NCBI GenBank assembly: GCA_902760345.1
Contig: CACWFY010000037.1
Coordinates: 1-42,173 of the forward strand
DNA: 42,173 nucleotides
DNA from: an uncultured Bacteroidales bacterium
GTDB lineage: Bacteria; Bacteroidota; Bacteroidia; Bacteroidales; Bacteroidaceae
Direction: 5' to 3'
The notes under the pieces were generated by a model, which saw only the letters and a list, made by a program, of their open reading frames with translations, was not told the DNA's origin and ran no database searches. Numbering within the stretch: position 1 is the first letter of the stretch; each line of letters starts with the position of its first letter. Below, piece by piece: positions 24,261 through 33,723 of this stretch. The position numbers and the translations under genes were made by a program.

Positions 24261-27200
24261 ATGGTGGTAATGTGAGTGGTTATGCCTACGGTGGCGGTTA
24301 TGGTAAAGATGCCGTGGTTGCCGGTACTACCTATATTGAGTTGAAGGGTGGTAACGTTGATCGAGACATCTATGGCGGTGGCGAAGGTGGTCCGGTATAT
24401 GACGAGTTCGGACTGGGAGGCTTTACTGCAACCACCAACGTCAAGATTGAAGGTGGTATGGCTCGTAACATCTATGGTGGCGGTTATCTAGGATCAGTGG
24501 GTATGCACCATAAAACCATTGACGGAGAACTCGTTGAATCAGCCATCGACGTGACAGATGCAACAGAAATTCCTGCTGTAACTAATGTGACTATTGGTAA
24601 GATACAGAAAGGGTCTGAAAACTTAAGCTTCTATAATGGTGTTCCTGCTATCCAGCGTAATGTCTATGGTGGTGGTGAGGGTGGTTCCGTATATGGTACT
24701 ACCAATCTGACCATCAACAACGGTTATGTGGGCTATCGTTATAAGAACACGGCTACCTCGGGAGCTGCTGTCTATGAATATGTTGAAGAATTGGACGACC
24801 AGACTCCTAATGCTATCGAGCTGGCAGGTAATGCCTTCGGTGGTGGCTATGTGGTAAATAGCTATGTGGACCATGCCAATGTCACGATGTTTGGCGGTAC
24901 ACTCCGTGGCAGCCTCTATGGCGGTGGCGAGGTGGGTCCGATTGGACGTGGTGCTAACAAGACTAGTCTTGGGAAAGGTGGTTTAGAGAATGGTGATGCC
25001 ACTATATTCTGGGCTGGCACAACGCAGGTTACCATGTACGGTGGTAAGGTGCTGCGCAATGTCTTCGGTGGCGGTCGTGGTAAGGACAGCTGGGGTGGCG
25101 ATGGTACCATGTATATGGATAAGAATGTGGTGGAGTCTTTGAAATCGGATGGCTTGTTCTGTAAGGGCTATGTCTTTGGTCAGACGCGTGTGAACATCCA
25201 TGGCGGCGAGATTGGTACCGACGAAGGTATGCTGAAGGGCTACGGTAACGTCTTTGGTGGTGGCGACGAAGGTTCGGTGTATAGTGCCTATATGGATAAT
25301 GACAAGTTGTACATTGGCAAGAAAATCGGTGTTCGCTATGACGGTAGTCATGAAGGCTACTATTTCCAATATGGTCCGAGTGATGCTGTTACCCCAGCTT
25401 ACTTAACAGATGGTGGCAGGAATATCTTCACCGAAGACTGTAAGGTGGTGGTAGAACCACATGCTCAGGCCAAAGAGAACCTCAGCATCACTGGTGGTAC
25501 TGGTTCGCCACGTGGTACCGGATCTTACAATGCAGGCGAATACGTGACTACTGCAGACCTTAATAGGTTGAAGAGTAAGAACAATGACAGCAATTGGCCT
25601 AAACTTGATGACTTTGGTATCATCATCCATAATGCCGTCTTTGCCGGAGGTAACATCGCTGCGGGTAGTAGTTCGCTGTTTGCCAACGCAACGACCGTTT
25701 ACGGTAATGCCACCGCTTCTATCCACGATGTCTATAACCGTGACTTGATTACTATCGGTACTGGTCATACCGGTGGCCTGTATGGTGATGGCAACCTGAC
25801 TTTCGTTGATGGTTACCGTGAGTTGAACATCACCAACTACGGCACCGACTACTATCATATTAAAAACCAACTGGAATATGATGAGTATAAGGTGTTGCCA
25901 GAACGTGAGAAGGCTTACTATGAGTTGAAATACAAGTGCTTGATAACTTGCACTGACTATGAAGGAACCACCTATTATGCAGCTACTGCCGAATCCGAGG
26001 GTTCCAACCTGCCTATGGACGAACTGATGGCACTGTTTACGAAACCAGATGGAAATTCTGTACTTTCTACAACCGGTGATAGCATTATTGTGACCGTTGC
26101 GGGTAAGAAAGTGCCCAACCCAAGCTACTGGAAGGAGAATGGTGTGGTATCTATCTATGCTGGTCGTATCATGAACACCATCCAGCGTGCTGACTTCTGT
26201 GGTGTCTTTGGTAGCCGTATGGTGATGAAGGGTGCCAGGGACCGTGTGCCTGAAATGGTGGACTATACCAACTACACCATCAACCGTGTGCGCGAGGTTT
26301 CGTTGAACAAGAAAACAAGTATAGCTGGCGATACGGGTGACAATGCCCTTCACGGCAACTACTTCGGTATCTATAGTAATGTGAACTATCTTGGTGCCCT
26401 GACCAGTGACGTGCTGTTCAGTAGTCCCCGTACCACCAATGCAGATACTGAACAATATCCCAACCTGAAACCTGAGAGTGAAGGACAAACGTTCTATCAA
26501 TGGAAACAAGCACACAAAGACGACAAGACCCGCAACAATGGTACCTGCCATAACCACTTGGCACTGGCCTCTGGCGTTTATCTGGAGCTGACTACCGAAG
26601 AGAGTACAGGTCCCGACTTGTATGAGAAGGTATGGGGTCCCATCACTGGTGTAGTAGAACTGGACCTGATTAATGTGCAGACGGGTGTCGGTGGTGGTTT
26701 CGTCTATGCCAGAAATGAGCACGGAAAGCCCGGTACGGGTGAATCTAATACCACGTTGACAGCACTGAATGCTGGAGCTGCCAGCAAATGGCATTATAAA
26801 TACGACAACACATTTAACAACTGGGAAGAAGCAGAAGCCAATAAGGAAGAATGGCAGACTTCTGGTAACTTCATCCACAGTTCGCAGACTATCATTGACG
26901 ACTGTTACAATGTTGGCAGCAAATATAATGGTAAATATGGTAATACAGCTCACGGAGGAACCTCAGCCGGTGTGCCTGCCCACTACTGGTTTATCAGTGG
27001 TTCGGTATATGTCTACGACCAGTATATCTCGGCCTATACGGGTTCACCGAATGCCTATAGTGAGACGGTAGAGCTGCCCATCACCATCAATGCTGCTTCA
27101 CATGGTACCATGACACTGATGGATGTGCAGCCGAACCTCTATGCCTTCTACTCAACCTATACCGATGCCTCAAACAATACACCACTTTCAGGCGATAAGA

Positions 27201-30200
27201 AGCTGGTCATCAACGATGTCACCTACAAGTTGAACGACCCCATCAGCTACTGGGATTGGAACAAATTGCCTGCTTCTGAGAAGAAACTGTTCGTAGCCGA
27301 TACCTATGTGCTGAAAGACAGTTGCTATATCAACTCTAAATACTATCCTGCAGGCTACGTGATGTTGCCTTCTGAGTATAACAGCTTGAAGACCTATGCA
27401 GAGGATCACGAGATAGAGGGTGAGAATGTGAAGGCCGTTAAGAAGGCTACCAAGAATGCCGAAGGCGAAGACGTTGTTGAGAAGGACAGCAAAGGTCTGG
27501 ACGTTTATGTCGCCTTTGACGATGCTTTCCGCTCATCAAACAACATGAGTCATACCACTGGCTACCTGCTCACCTATAATGTCACCAACCCGAATCTATG
27601 GAATAAGTGGTACACGAAGATAAACAGCGATACACGTGAAAAGCAGCAGACAGACGCTGATGGCTTCGAAGACGGTCCTACCTATCATCCTACCACTACC
27701 GGCCTCTATGGACAGCAGGAGTATGATAAGAATGCGATTATTTCTAAGTTTGAATACGATAAATACAACGGCTATGACGCTAATAGCAATGGTTCTTATA
27801 CAGATATTGCTGAAGGCGATGTATATGGCTTGAAGCAGATGTTCTCAGATATCACCAAACGTACGGATCAGGCAACATTCGTACCAGCTTATCTGGTAAC
27901 CAAGGAATATGACGATGGAACGAATCACTATTATCCTGGTGCACCAGTATCTACGTCAAATGGAAATACGAGTCCTGCCTTAGTCAGCACCGCTACCATC
28001 CAGTTGTCGTCGACTGAGTATATCTATGTCAATGACCTAATGACGGAGGCACAAAAGACTCAGCTCAAGACTACCTACTCGTCATTGGCAGATGAAATAG
28101 AAGCATGTCTTAAGCCTGCTTATATCTGTACCACAGCAGGTTTCTATGGCGGTAGCTACTACGAGACTGGCAATAACTATCGTGCCCTGGAGGCTTATAG
28201 TGCGATGTCGCCTACCGACCGTAAGCAGTTTGCCTTCAACTACGATGCCCTCGATTTGCTTATAGATCCGACCTACGGTGGTACGGCAGGTCGGAAGTAC
28301 CAATATGACTCTGCTGCTGCAACTTCGGATGGTGCCAATTCCAATGCTGCCCACTACTCACTGGCTACGCCTATCGACTACACGGCAACGTATAAAGGTG
28401 AGTCACCGATGACGTATAGCGATGCTGGTAACAATTCACATACTATAGCTGTTAACCAAGAACTGACTAGCACCGTCTATGAAACCCTGCCCAATGAGCA
28501 GCACCACTATGCGCCTATTACCGTGGACAAGGCTGGCGACTACTATGTTGTCAAGGAGTCCTTCGTACATGGTGAGACACCGTATGCAGTCGGTACTACC
28601 ATTGACAGCGGCACTTATGACCGTTTGACCCAATCCGAGAAGGCTAATTATATCACTATACTCTCTTTTGCCGATGAAGATGTGAAATTGGATGGCTCAA
28701 GCAAGCCGATACCTTATTATTATTGTCGCGAAAGCTATACGGTAAACGAGAATGGTGAGGGTGTTGCTGTGTCGAAATATAAGAATAGCATTGGCACGGG
28801 CAATGCCTCCTACACAAAGGACAGCACGGACCCGGTTCCCGTAGGTTATGTCATCAGTGCTACGAATTATAATAGCTTGCCCAACAGGCAGAAGAACTTT
28901 ACCATCCACGGTGTATCACCCATGGAGACCAGTACGCTGTATGTGGCTCGTAATGCCGATATCAACGACCTCTCTACGGAGAAGATTATCACCGTCATCT
29001 ATAAGTACGACTACGAGGAGAGTGATAAGGACGGTACGCATATCACGCCTGTCAGCGAGCGCCATGTGGTGAACATCCATATCACCTTCAAGAGCGGTGT
29101 GCCTGTGGTAGAAGACATCAATCCACCAACTATCGTACTGCCAGGTACGGGTATTACCATGCGTGTTCCTTCTGTAACACCAGGTGCCTACGAAGTAACG
29201 GGTGGCGGTTGGGAACTCTTTGAGAAGCCAAGCGATGCCGAGAGTCATGTCAACGGTGTGCCCTATACGCCTTCTGAGGATCCACTCTACTGGTATCAGG
29301 ATGGTTTCTATCTGGCATACTATGCTAAGACCTATCTGGGTAAGACCTACTCGAACCACGTACAAGTGAGCGTGGCTAACTACCACGACCTGAAGGAGGT
29401 GATGGACGATAAGCTGAACCACCTGCACGTAGATTACGATCGCAGCCGTCTGAAGCGCGACTCAAAGATTTATATCAACGACTATAGCGGTGATAAGGAT
29501 GGACTCGATATCTTCAAGGACTTCTATGACTTGAGTCTGCTCACCAATCCAACGACGAATCAAGAAACAGGTCTAATCAGTGGTGGAACCTTCGATGGTC
29601 ATAAGCCTCTGAATACCCACGAAACCAATGGTGTGAAGGGCGGACAGAATCTGGAATTCTTCCTCCGCACGGATATCAGCCATACAGAACCTTGGAGTAC
29701 TATCGGTACTGACGAGGTATGCTTCAAGGGTAACTTGCACGGTGACGGACATACCATCAGCGGTCTGAACAATTCTCTGTTCTACAACCTCTGTGGTAGT
29801 GTCTATAACTTAGGTGTCACCGGTTCGTTCAACAGTGCAGGTGTGGTAGATAAGGGTTCTGGCTATGTGGAGAGCTGCTGGACGAAGACCAGCAATGAGA
29901 CTGCATTGAGCACCAAGCCTAATGCCGTCTTCGGTAATCCTACCGATACAGAGGGTTATCAGTTGGTTAACTCCTACTTCTTGGTGGACAATAAAGACCT
30001 CTACGACAACGTTAGCACCGATGCTACCACAGGTATCACTACTTCCGGTGATGCTCGGGGTAAGGCTACGGCTATGTCTGCCAAGGCATACTATAACGGT
30101 GAACTGGCTTACAACCTGAACAACTTCTACCTCTACAAGCGCTACAGCGACAAGCAGGTGACATCAGGAACAGAGAACCAGAAATATAGTTACTTCACCA

Positions 30201-32224
30201 TTGGTAGCGATGGTAAGTTGGTACTTCAGAATAACCACTATTATGACGCTCATGCAGACCTCTGCTCTACGGGTCACGTGGATAAAAATGCGGATGTCAT
30301 CATGTACGTGGAGGATCGCTTTGCTGATGGTGACTACCGTTATGCGGCAGGTGAGATACCGACTTCAGAGGATGAGCGCCTCTATACCTGGACCGTCACA
30401 GATCAGGAAACTGGTAAGGAAACAGTGGAGAGCAGCTTCTTCCCCATCTACCCCGACGACTATATCTTCTTCGGTCAGAAGTTGACGTATGGCTGGGCAG
30501 TGGCAGCCCATCAGGAAGTGCCGACGGCTGTGACCAGAAACAATGGTCGCCTGTCACAGCTCTCCGATGCAAACCGCGTCTATCGTGCACCTGCCTACTT
30601 CCGCTCGAAAGAGATGGGTGTAGCCCACTTCAACCCTGATGCCTATCTGGCACAGAAGTCAAACGATGGAACGAAGACTGCATATCCGGGTATGACGGCT
30701 ATCGACTTTGCAGGCCATTATGACACTGATTACATCCTCGGACAGGCCTATCGTAACGGCCAGAATTGGATCTCTGAGAAGAACGACAAGCAGCAAGCCT
30801 TCTACCCACCATTGCTTGACGACGATGGCTTGCTGAGCATCATCAACTGCGACGAGACGAGGAACCTGCTGGTATATGCACCTGCTGAGAGTGCAGCGAC
30901 GGGCTATGCCAACAAGGCAACCTACGATGTGCTGACAGATTACTTTACGGATCCTGATTACAGCAGCTATTATAGCAATCCGACCACCTATCGCACGGTT
31001 GCAGATGCTACCTCTACCAACGGCTCTATCTACGGCCATCTCGTAATGGATGGAAAGATTGCCAAGAACGACCACCTGCTGGTGGACAAGGAAGACTTCA
31101 ACTGTCCGATTGCCTTCCAGTTCGACAACAAGCACCGTATGTGGTACCAGCGTAAACCGGAGGACCACGAGTATGTTGACTTCATGAAGGGGTGGCAGGG
31201 CATCAGTATTCCGTTCAGTGCTGAACTAGTTACTACCAACGTCAAGGGTGAGATTAGTCACTTCTATAGTGGTAGTGAGGTCAGCAAGAACAACACAAAT
31301 ACCAAGATTGGCCATGAATACTGGTTGCGTGAGTTCAAGGACATCACTGTTGTGGAAGAAGGTGAACCGAAAGTTGCCAAGGCTTCGTTCCTCTATCCTG
31401 AAGCAACAGGTGGTAACAGCAAGACAGTTGAAAATACCTTCCTGTGGGATTACTACTATAAGAATAGTACTGTCCACAACCAAAAGGATTATAATCTCGA
31501 CACGTATCAGACCTATTATGAGAAGAGTCGCACCTATTCGAGCTATCCACTGCTGACGGCTGCTGTGCCGTATATCGTTGGATTCCCAGGCGAGACCTAC
31601 TACGAGTTCGACCTCAGTGGTAACTTCCAGGCTCAGAATACAGCTGTAACCATTGACAAGCTTGGCAAGCAGATTATCAGTTTCGTTTCTGATACGGGTA
31701 TCAGTATCGGAGTGAGCGACGATGAGACGAAAGACGGTGTTCTGCACTCGAAGAGCGGCAATGGCAAGGACTATAGCTTCACCTTCAAACCGAGCTATAT
31801 GAACATGAGTCTGAATGCCGGTACCAACAACTACACGCTGGATACCGCTGGTGACAGCTATGACAAGGTGCCTGCTACTGGCGATGCCACTAAGGTCAAC
31901 GCCTTCCGTCCGTACTTCATCGCTACTTCCGCAGCGAATGCTGGGTCTAGAAAGATGGCTCCTGAGCGCATTCTCTTCGGTGGCGACTTTGAGGGTCTGG
32001 AGGGAGAGCCGATATCTACCCTTGATGGCGACCTCGAAATATATGTCAAGGATCATAAGGTGGTTACCACGTCGCACCTCAAGGAGGCAACGACCGTACG
32101 CATCATCAGCGTCAGTGGCGTCACCATGGCCAACTATGTGCTGCAGCCGGGTGAGACGGTAGAAACGCCAATCCGCGTCGAAGGCGCATACATCGTGAAC
32201 AAGAAGAAACTGTTAGTCAAATAA
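24257..32224 (+). CDS. Giant YGGGN-repeat surface protein, C-terminal part with T9SS-like sorting domain
   Basis: A 2,655-residue open frame. The homologous frame actually extends upstream to about 24128, so the ATG at 24257 is probably internal to a larger gene. The first roughly 500 residues continue the YGGG repeats. A middle region (about 26000-28950) has several copies of a module with an LP-x-x-E-K-like helix and a Y-x-C/V-x-E/D-S-Y ... G-x-x-Y-x-x-G strand pair. Around 29700-29860 a GLUG-like stretch appears (GNLHGDGHTISGLNN). The end has a GISIPF segment, VNAFRPYF, then VRIISVSG and GAYIVNKKKLLVK, resembling a type A T9SS C-terminal sorting domain. Secretion through the outer membrane by T9SS is inferred; no T9SS gene is in the window. 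Confidence 0.78.
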   Translation: MNGGNVSGYAYGGGYGKDAVVAGTTYIELKGGNVDRDIYGGGEGGPVYDEFGLGGFTATTNVKIEGGMARNIYGGGYLGSVGMHHKTIDGELVESAIDVTDATEIPAVTNVTIGKIQKGSENLSFYNGVPAIQRNVYGGGEGGSVYGTTNLTINNGYVGYRYKNTATSGAAVYEYVEELDDQTPNAIELAGNAFGGGYVVNSYVDHANVTMFGGTLRGSLYGGGEVGPIGRGANKTSLGKGGLENGDATIFWAGTTQVTMYGGKVLRNVFGGGRGKDSWGGDGTMYMDKNVVESLKSDGLFCKGYVFGQTRVNIHGGEIGTDEGMLKGYGNVFGGGDEGSVYSAYMDNDKLYIGKKIGVRYDGSHEGYYFQYGPSDAVTPAYLTDGGRNIFTEDCKVVVEPHAQAKENLSITGGTGSPRGTGSYNAGEYVTTADLNRLKSKNNDSNWPKLDDFGIIIHNAVFAGGNIAAGSSSLFANATTVYGNATASIHDVYNRDLITIGTGHTGGLYGDGNLTFVDGYRELNITNYGTDYYHIKNQLEYDEYKVLPEREKAYYELKYKCLITCTDYEGTTYYAATAESEGSNLPMDELMALFTKPDGNSVLSTTGDSIIVTVAGKKVPNPSYWKENGVVSIYAGRIMNTIQRADFCGVFGSRMVMKGARDRVPEMVDYTNYTINRVREVSLNKKTSIAGDTGDNALHGNYFGIYSNVNYLGALTSDVLFSSPRTTNADTEQYPNLKPESEGQTFYQWKQAHKDDKTRNNGTCHNHLALASGVYLELTTEESTGPDLYEKVWGPITGVVELDLINVQTGVGGGFVYARNEHGKPGTGESNTTLTALNAGAASKWHYKYDNTFNNWEEAEANKEEWQTSGNFIHSSQTIIDDCYNVGSKYNGKYGNTAHGGTSAGVPAHYWFISGSVYVYDQYISAYTGSPNAYSETVELPITINAASHGTMTLMDVQPNLYAFYSTYTDASNNTPLSGDKKLVINDVTYKLNDPISYWDWNKLPASEKKLFVADTYVLKDSCYINSKYYPAGYVMLPSEYNSLKTYAEDHEIEGENVKAVKKATKNAEGEDVVEKDSKGLDVYVAFDDAFRSSNNMSHTTGYLLTYNVTNPNLWNKWYTKINSDTREKQQTDADGFEDGPTYHPTTTGLYGQQEYDKNAIISKFEYDKYNGYDANSNGSYTDIAEGDVYGLKQMFSDITKRTDQATFVPAYLVTKEYDDGTNHYYPGAPVSTSNGNTSPALVSTATIQLSSTEYIYVNDLMTEAQKTQLKTTYSSLADEIEACLKPAYICTTAGFYGGSYYETGNNYRALEAYSAMSPTDRKQFAFNYDALDLLIDPTYGGTAGRKYQYDSAAATSDGANSNAAHYSLATPIDYTATYKGESPMTYSDAGNNSHTIAVNQELTSTVYETLPNEQHHYAPITVDKAGDYYVVKESFVHGETPYAVGTTIDSGTYDRLTQSEKANYITILSFADEDVKLDGSSKPIPYYYCRESYTVNENGEGVAVSKYKNSIGTGNASYTKDSTDPVPVGYVISATNYNSLPNRQKNFTIHGVSPMETSTLYVARNADINDLSTEKIITVIYKYDYEESDKDGTHITPVSERHVVNIHITFKSGVPVVEDINPPTIVLPGTGITMRVPSVTPGAYEVTGGGWELFEKPSDAESHVNGVPYTPSEDPLYWYQDGFYLAYYAKTYLGKTYSNHVQVSVANYHDLKEVMDDKLNHLHVDYDRSRLKRDSKIYINDYSGDKDGLDIFKDFYDLSLLTNPTTNQETGLISGGTFDGHKPLNTHETNGVKGGQNLEFFLRTDISHTEPWSTIGTDEVCFKGNLHGDGHTISGLNNSLFYNLCGSVYNLGVTGSFNSAGVVDKGSGYVESCWTKTSNETALSTKPNAVFGNPTDTEGYQLVNSYFLVDNKDLYDNVSTDATTGITTSGDARGKATAMSAKAYYNGELAYNLNNFYLYKRYSDKQVTSGTENQKYSYFTIGSDGKLVLQNNHYYDAHADLCSTGHVDKNADVIMYVEDRFADGDYRYAAGEIPTSEDERLYTWTVTDQETGKETVESSFFPIYPDDYIFFGQKLTYGWAVAAHQEVPTAVTRNNGRLSQLSDANRVYRAPAYFRSKEMGVAHFNPDAYLAQKSNDGTKTAYPGMTAIDFAGHYDTDYILGQAYRNGQNWISEKNDKQQAFYPPLLDDDGLLSIINCDETRNLLVYAPAESAATGYANKATYDVLTDYFTDPDYSSYYSNPTTYRTVADATSTNGSIYGHLVMDGKIAKNDHLLVDKEDFNCPIAFQFDNKHRMWYQRKPEDHEYVDFMKGWQGISIPFSAELVTTNVKGEISHFYSGSEVSKNNTNTKIGHEYWLREFKDITVVEEGEPKVAKASFLYPEATGGNSKTVENTFLWDYYYKNSTVHNQKDYNLDTYQTYYEKSRTYSSYPLLTAAVPYIVGFPGETYYEFDLSGNFQAQNTAVTIDKLGKQIISFVSDTGISIGVSDDETKDGVLHSKSGNGKDYSFTFKPSYMNMSLNAGTNNYTLDTAGDSYDKVPATGDATKVNAFRPYFIATSAANAGSRKMAPERILFGGDFEGLEGEPISTLDGDLEIYVKDHKVVTTSHLKEATTVRIISVSGVTMANYVLQPGETVETPIRVEGAYIVNKKKLLVK

Positions 32225-32270
32225 TGAGTATAATGCAAGAAACGATAAAAAACATTAATAGGAGCAAAAA

Positions 32271-32300
32271 GTTACCTTTGGGTAAGTTACCTTTGGGTAA
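32271..32300 (+). repeat. Perfect 15-bp tandem duplication in an ATPase promoter region
   Basis: GTTACCTTTGGGTAA occurs twice head to tail (32271-32285, 32286-32300), ending 7 bases before the -7 box at 32308. Each copy has an internal inverted repeat TTACC/GGTAA, the form of a repressor operator. Confidence 0.85.
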
Positions 32301-32307
32301 TATATTG

Positions 32308-32315
32308 TATCTTTG
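32308..32315 (+). promoter_or_regulatory. -7 box of the second ATPase gene
   Basis: TATCTTTG matches TAnnTTTG, 27 bases before the ATG at 32343. No TTTG lies at the usual 19-21 base spacing; those in the 15-bp repeats are at 12 and 27 bases. The promoter may therefore be weak or activator-dependent. Confidence 0.6.
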
Positions 32316-32342
32316 TGGTGTTAAACCATTATTATAGTAGAT

Positions 32343-33443
32343 ATGAATGCGCCATTTCAATACGGAACACTTGCCACTAAGGACAATTTCGTCGACAGGG
32401 TGGAAGACAGGGCTCAACTGAAGAGTTTCCTCTCATCACACATTAATGTGATGCTGATTTCGCCGCGTCGTTGGGGAAAGTCCTCATTGGTAAAGGTCGC
32501 TATGGAGGAACTTCAAAATGAAGCAAAAGACGTATGTGTCTGTTTCATTGATGCCTTTAGCATTGGCTCTGAGGCTGAGTTCTATAGGACATTTGCCAGT
32601 CAGGTGATAGCATGTGCTTCAACAAAGTTGGAAAGGCGCATTCAAGATGCCAAGAGATTCCTGACGGGTGTTGTTCCGCAGTTGGTTATCAAGGACGACG
32701 TCACCAATTTTATGGCTTTCGATGTGAAGTTTGTGCCGCAGGAACAGGACAAGATGGACATCCTTCGTCTGCCAGAAACGCTTGCTGTGGCTAAGAACAT
32801 CCGGATGATCCTGGCTAATCTGCCTGATTATAAGAATATGGAGGGGAAGATGCGATCAGCATGGCAGCAGCAGGAGCATGTCACCTATTGCCTATATGGC
32901 AGTAAACGCCACATGATGATGGACATTTTCAACAACGCAAATTCGCCCTTCTATCGTTTTGGACAGATGCTTTTCCTTGACAAGATTGCTAAGTCGGAGT
33001 GGATGCCGTTCATCAGGGAATCGTTTGAAAAATCAGGCAAGCATATCTCAGAGGCTTTTGCCAGTCAGGTGTGCGATACAGTGGAATGTCATTCATGGTA
33101 CCTCCAACAACTATGCTATTTCATCTGGAATGCAACGACGGGAGAGGTGGATGAACAGATTTTCCAATATGGCCTGCGACAACTTATCAATACCAATTCA
33201 CCGATGTTCCTAAGTGATACAGAGTCGTTGGCTCCAAGTCAGATAGAGATGCTCAGGGCCATCAAAGACGGTGTGCGGCAGTTGTCATCGATAGAGACGA
33301 AGAGAAATTATGCTTTGGGAAATCCAAACACCATCAGCAAGAACAAGAAGGTGTTAAAGGATAAGGACATTATTGAGGAGAGGAAGGGAGAACTTATATT
33401 CGTAGACCCCGTCTATCGCCTCTGGTTCTCACAAGAGTATTGA
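32343..33443 (+). CDS. ATP-binding protein (archaeal-type AAA ATPase with C-terminal winged helix)
   Basis: A 366-residue ATPase. The N-terminus NFVDRVEDRAQLKSFL is the usual lead-in of this family. Walker A is SPRRWGKSS (40-48) and a Walker B-like CFIDAF follows at about 66-71. The C-terminal segment (about 300-366, LKDKDIIEERKGELIFVDP then VYRLWF) looks like the winged-helix end of archaeal ATPase/DUF234-type proteins. No nuclease motif was seen. The family's role is poorly known. The gene lies between the two giant surface-protein genes with its own -7 box and repeats, like the ATPase/nuclease gene at 13116 between pilin genes. It may be cargo inserted into the surface-protein region. Confidence 0.83.
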   Translation: MNAPFQYGTLATKDNFVDRVEDRAQLKSFLSSHINVMLISPRRWGKSSLVKVAMEELQNEAKDVCVCFIDAFSIGSEAEFYRTFASQVIACASTKLERRIQDAKRFLTGVVPQLVIKDDVTNFMAFDVKFVPQEQDKMDILRLPETLAVAKNIRMILANLPDYKNMEGKMRSAWQQQEHVTYCLYGSKRHMMMDIFNNANSPFYRFGQMLFLDKIAKSEWMPFIRESFEKSGKHISEAFASQVCDTVECHSWYLQQLCYFIWNATTGEVDEQIFQYGLRQLINTNSPMFLSDTESLAPSQIEMLRAIKDGVRQLSSIETKRNYALGNPNTISKNKKVLKDKDIIEERKGELIFVDPVYRLWFSQEY

Positions 33444-33484
33444 ATCTATGAAGTGCCGGATAGTAAAAATAGAGAAATAAAGAT

Positions 33485-33655
33485 ATGACACAAGATATGA
33501 CTGAAAGGTTATTGAGTAAAAGAGATATAGAAAGTGAAATAGCACCAGGGGGTAGCCTCAGTGCACTAAGGGAGATGCCAGCCTCTACCCATACTCTAGC
33601 CATACTGAAAGAGTATGCCTGGAGTATGCCTAGAGTATGGCTAGAAGCAGCCTAG
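33485..33655 (+). CDS. Possible small ORF (56 residues), uncertain
   Basis: An ATG at 33485 (MTQDMTERLL) opens a frame through KRDIESEIAPGG and SALREMPAST to a TAG at 33653-33655 that lies inside the 11-bp repeat array. Its first 20 bases of context (33481-33500) match 18 of 20 bases at the start of the second giant gene (33720-33739), so it may be a duplicated start region rather than a working gene. No family is recognised and no promoter is seen. Confidence 0.25.
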   Translation: MTQDMTERLLSKRDIESEIAPGGSLSALREMPASTHTLAILKEYAWSMPRVWLEAA

Positions 33656-33697
33656 AGTATGGCTAGAGTATGGCTGGAGTATGCCTAGAGTATGAAT
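33583..33697 (+). repeat. 11-bp tandem array, eight direct units plus inverted copies
   Basis: Eight 11-base units of the form (A/G)GAGTATG(G/C)CT run without gaps from 33610 to 33697, with one degenerate unit at 33643-33653 (AGAAGCAGCCT) and a drifted last one. Just upstream, 33583-33607 carries about two units in inverted orientation (CATACTCTAGCCATACT), so a long hairpin can form. The array ends 26 bases before the ATG of the second giant gene. An 11-base period puts every unit on nearly the same face of the helix. Confidence 0.85.
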
Positions 33698-33723
33698 TGA
33701 ACGATTAAAGAAGATATATAGAT

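Noticed and set aside
25403-26953. 516-codon open frame on the minus strand inside the first giant gene
   Set aside because: It is antisense to the well-patterned repeat protein. Its translation has no signal, domain or repeat logic, and the openness follows from the regular codon use of the plus strand. The same applies to 22419-23414, 20262-20822 and 28916-29428.
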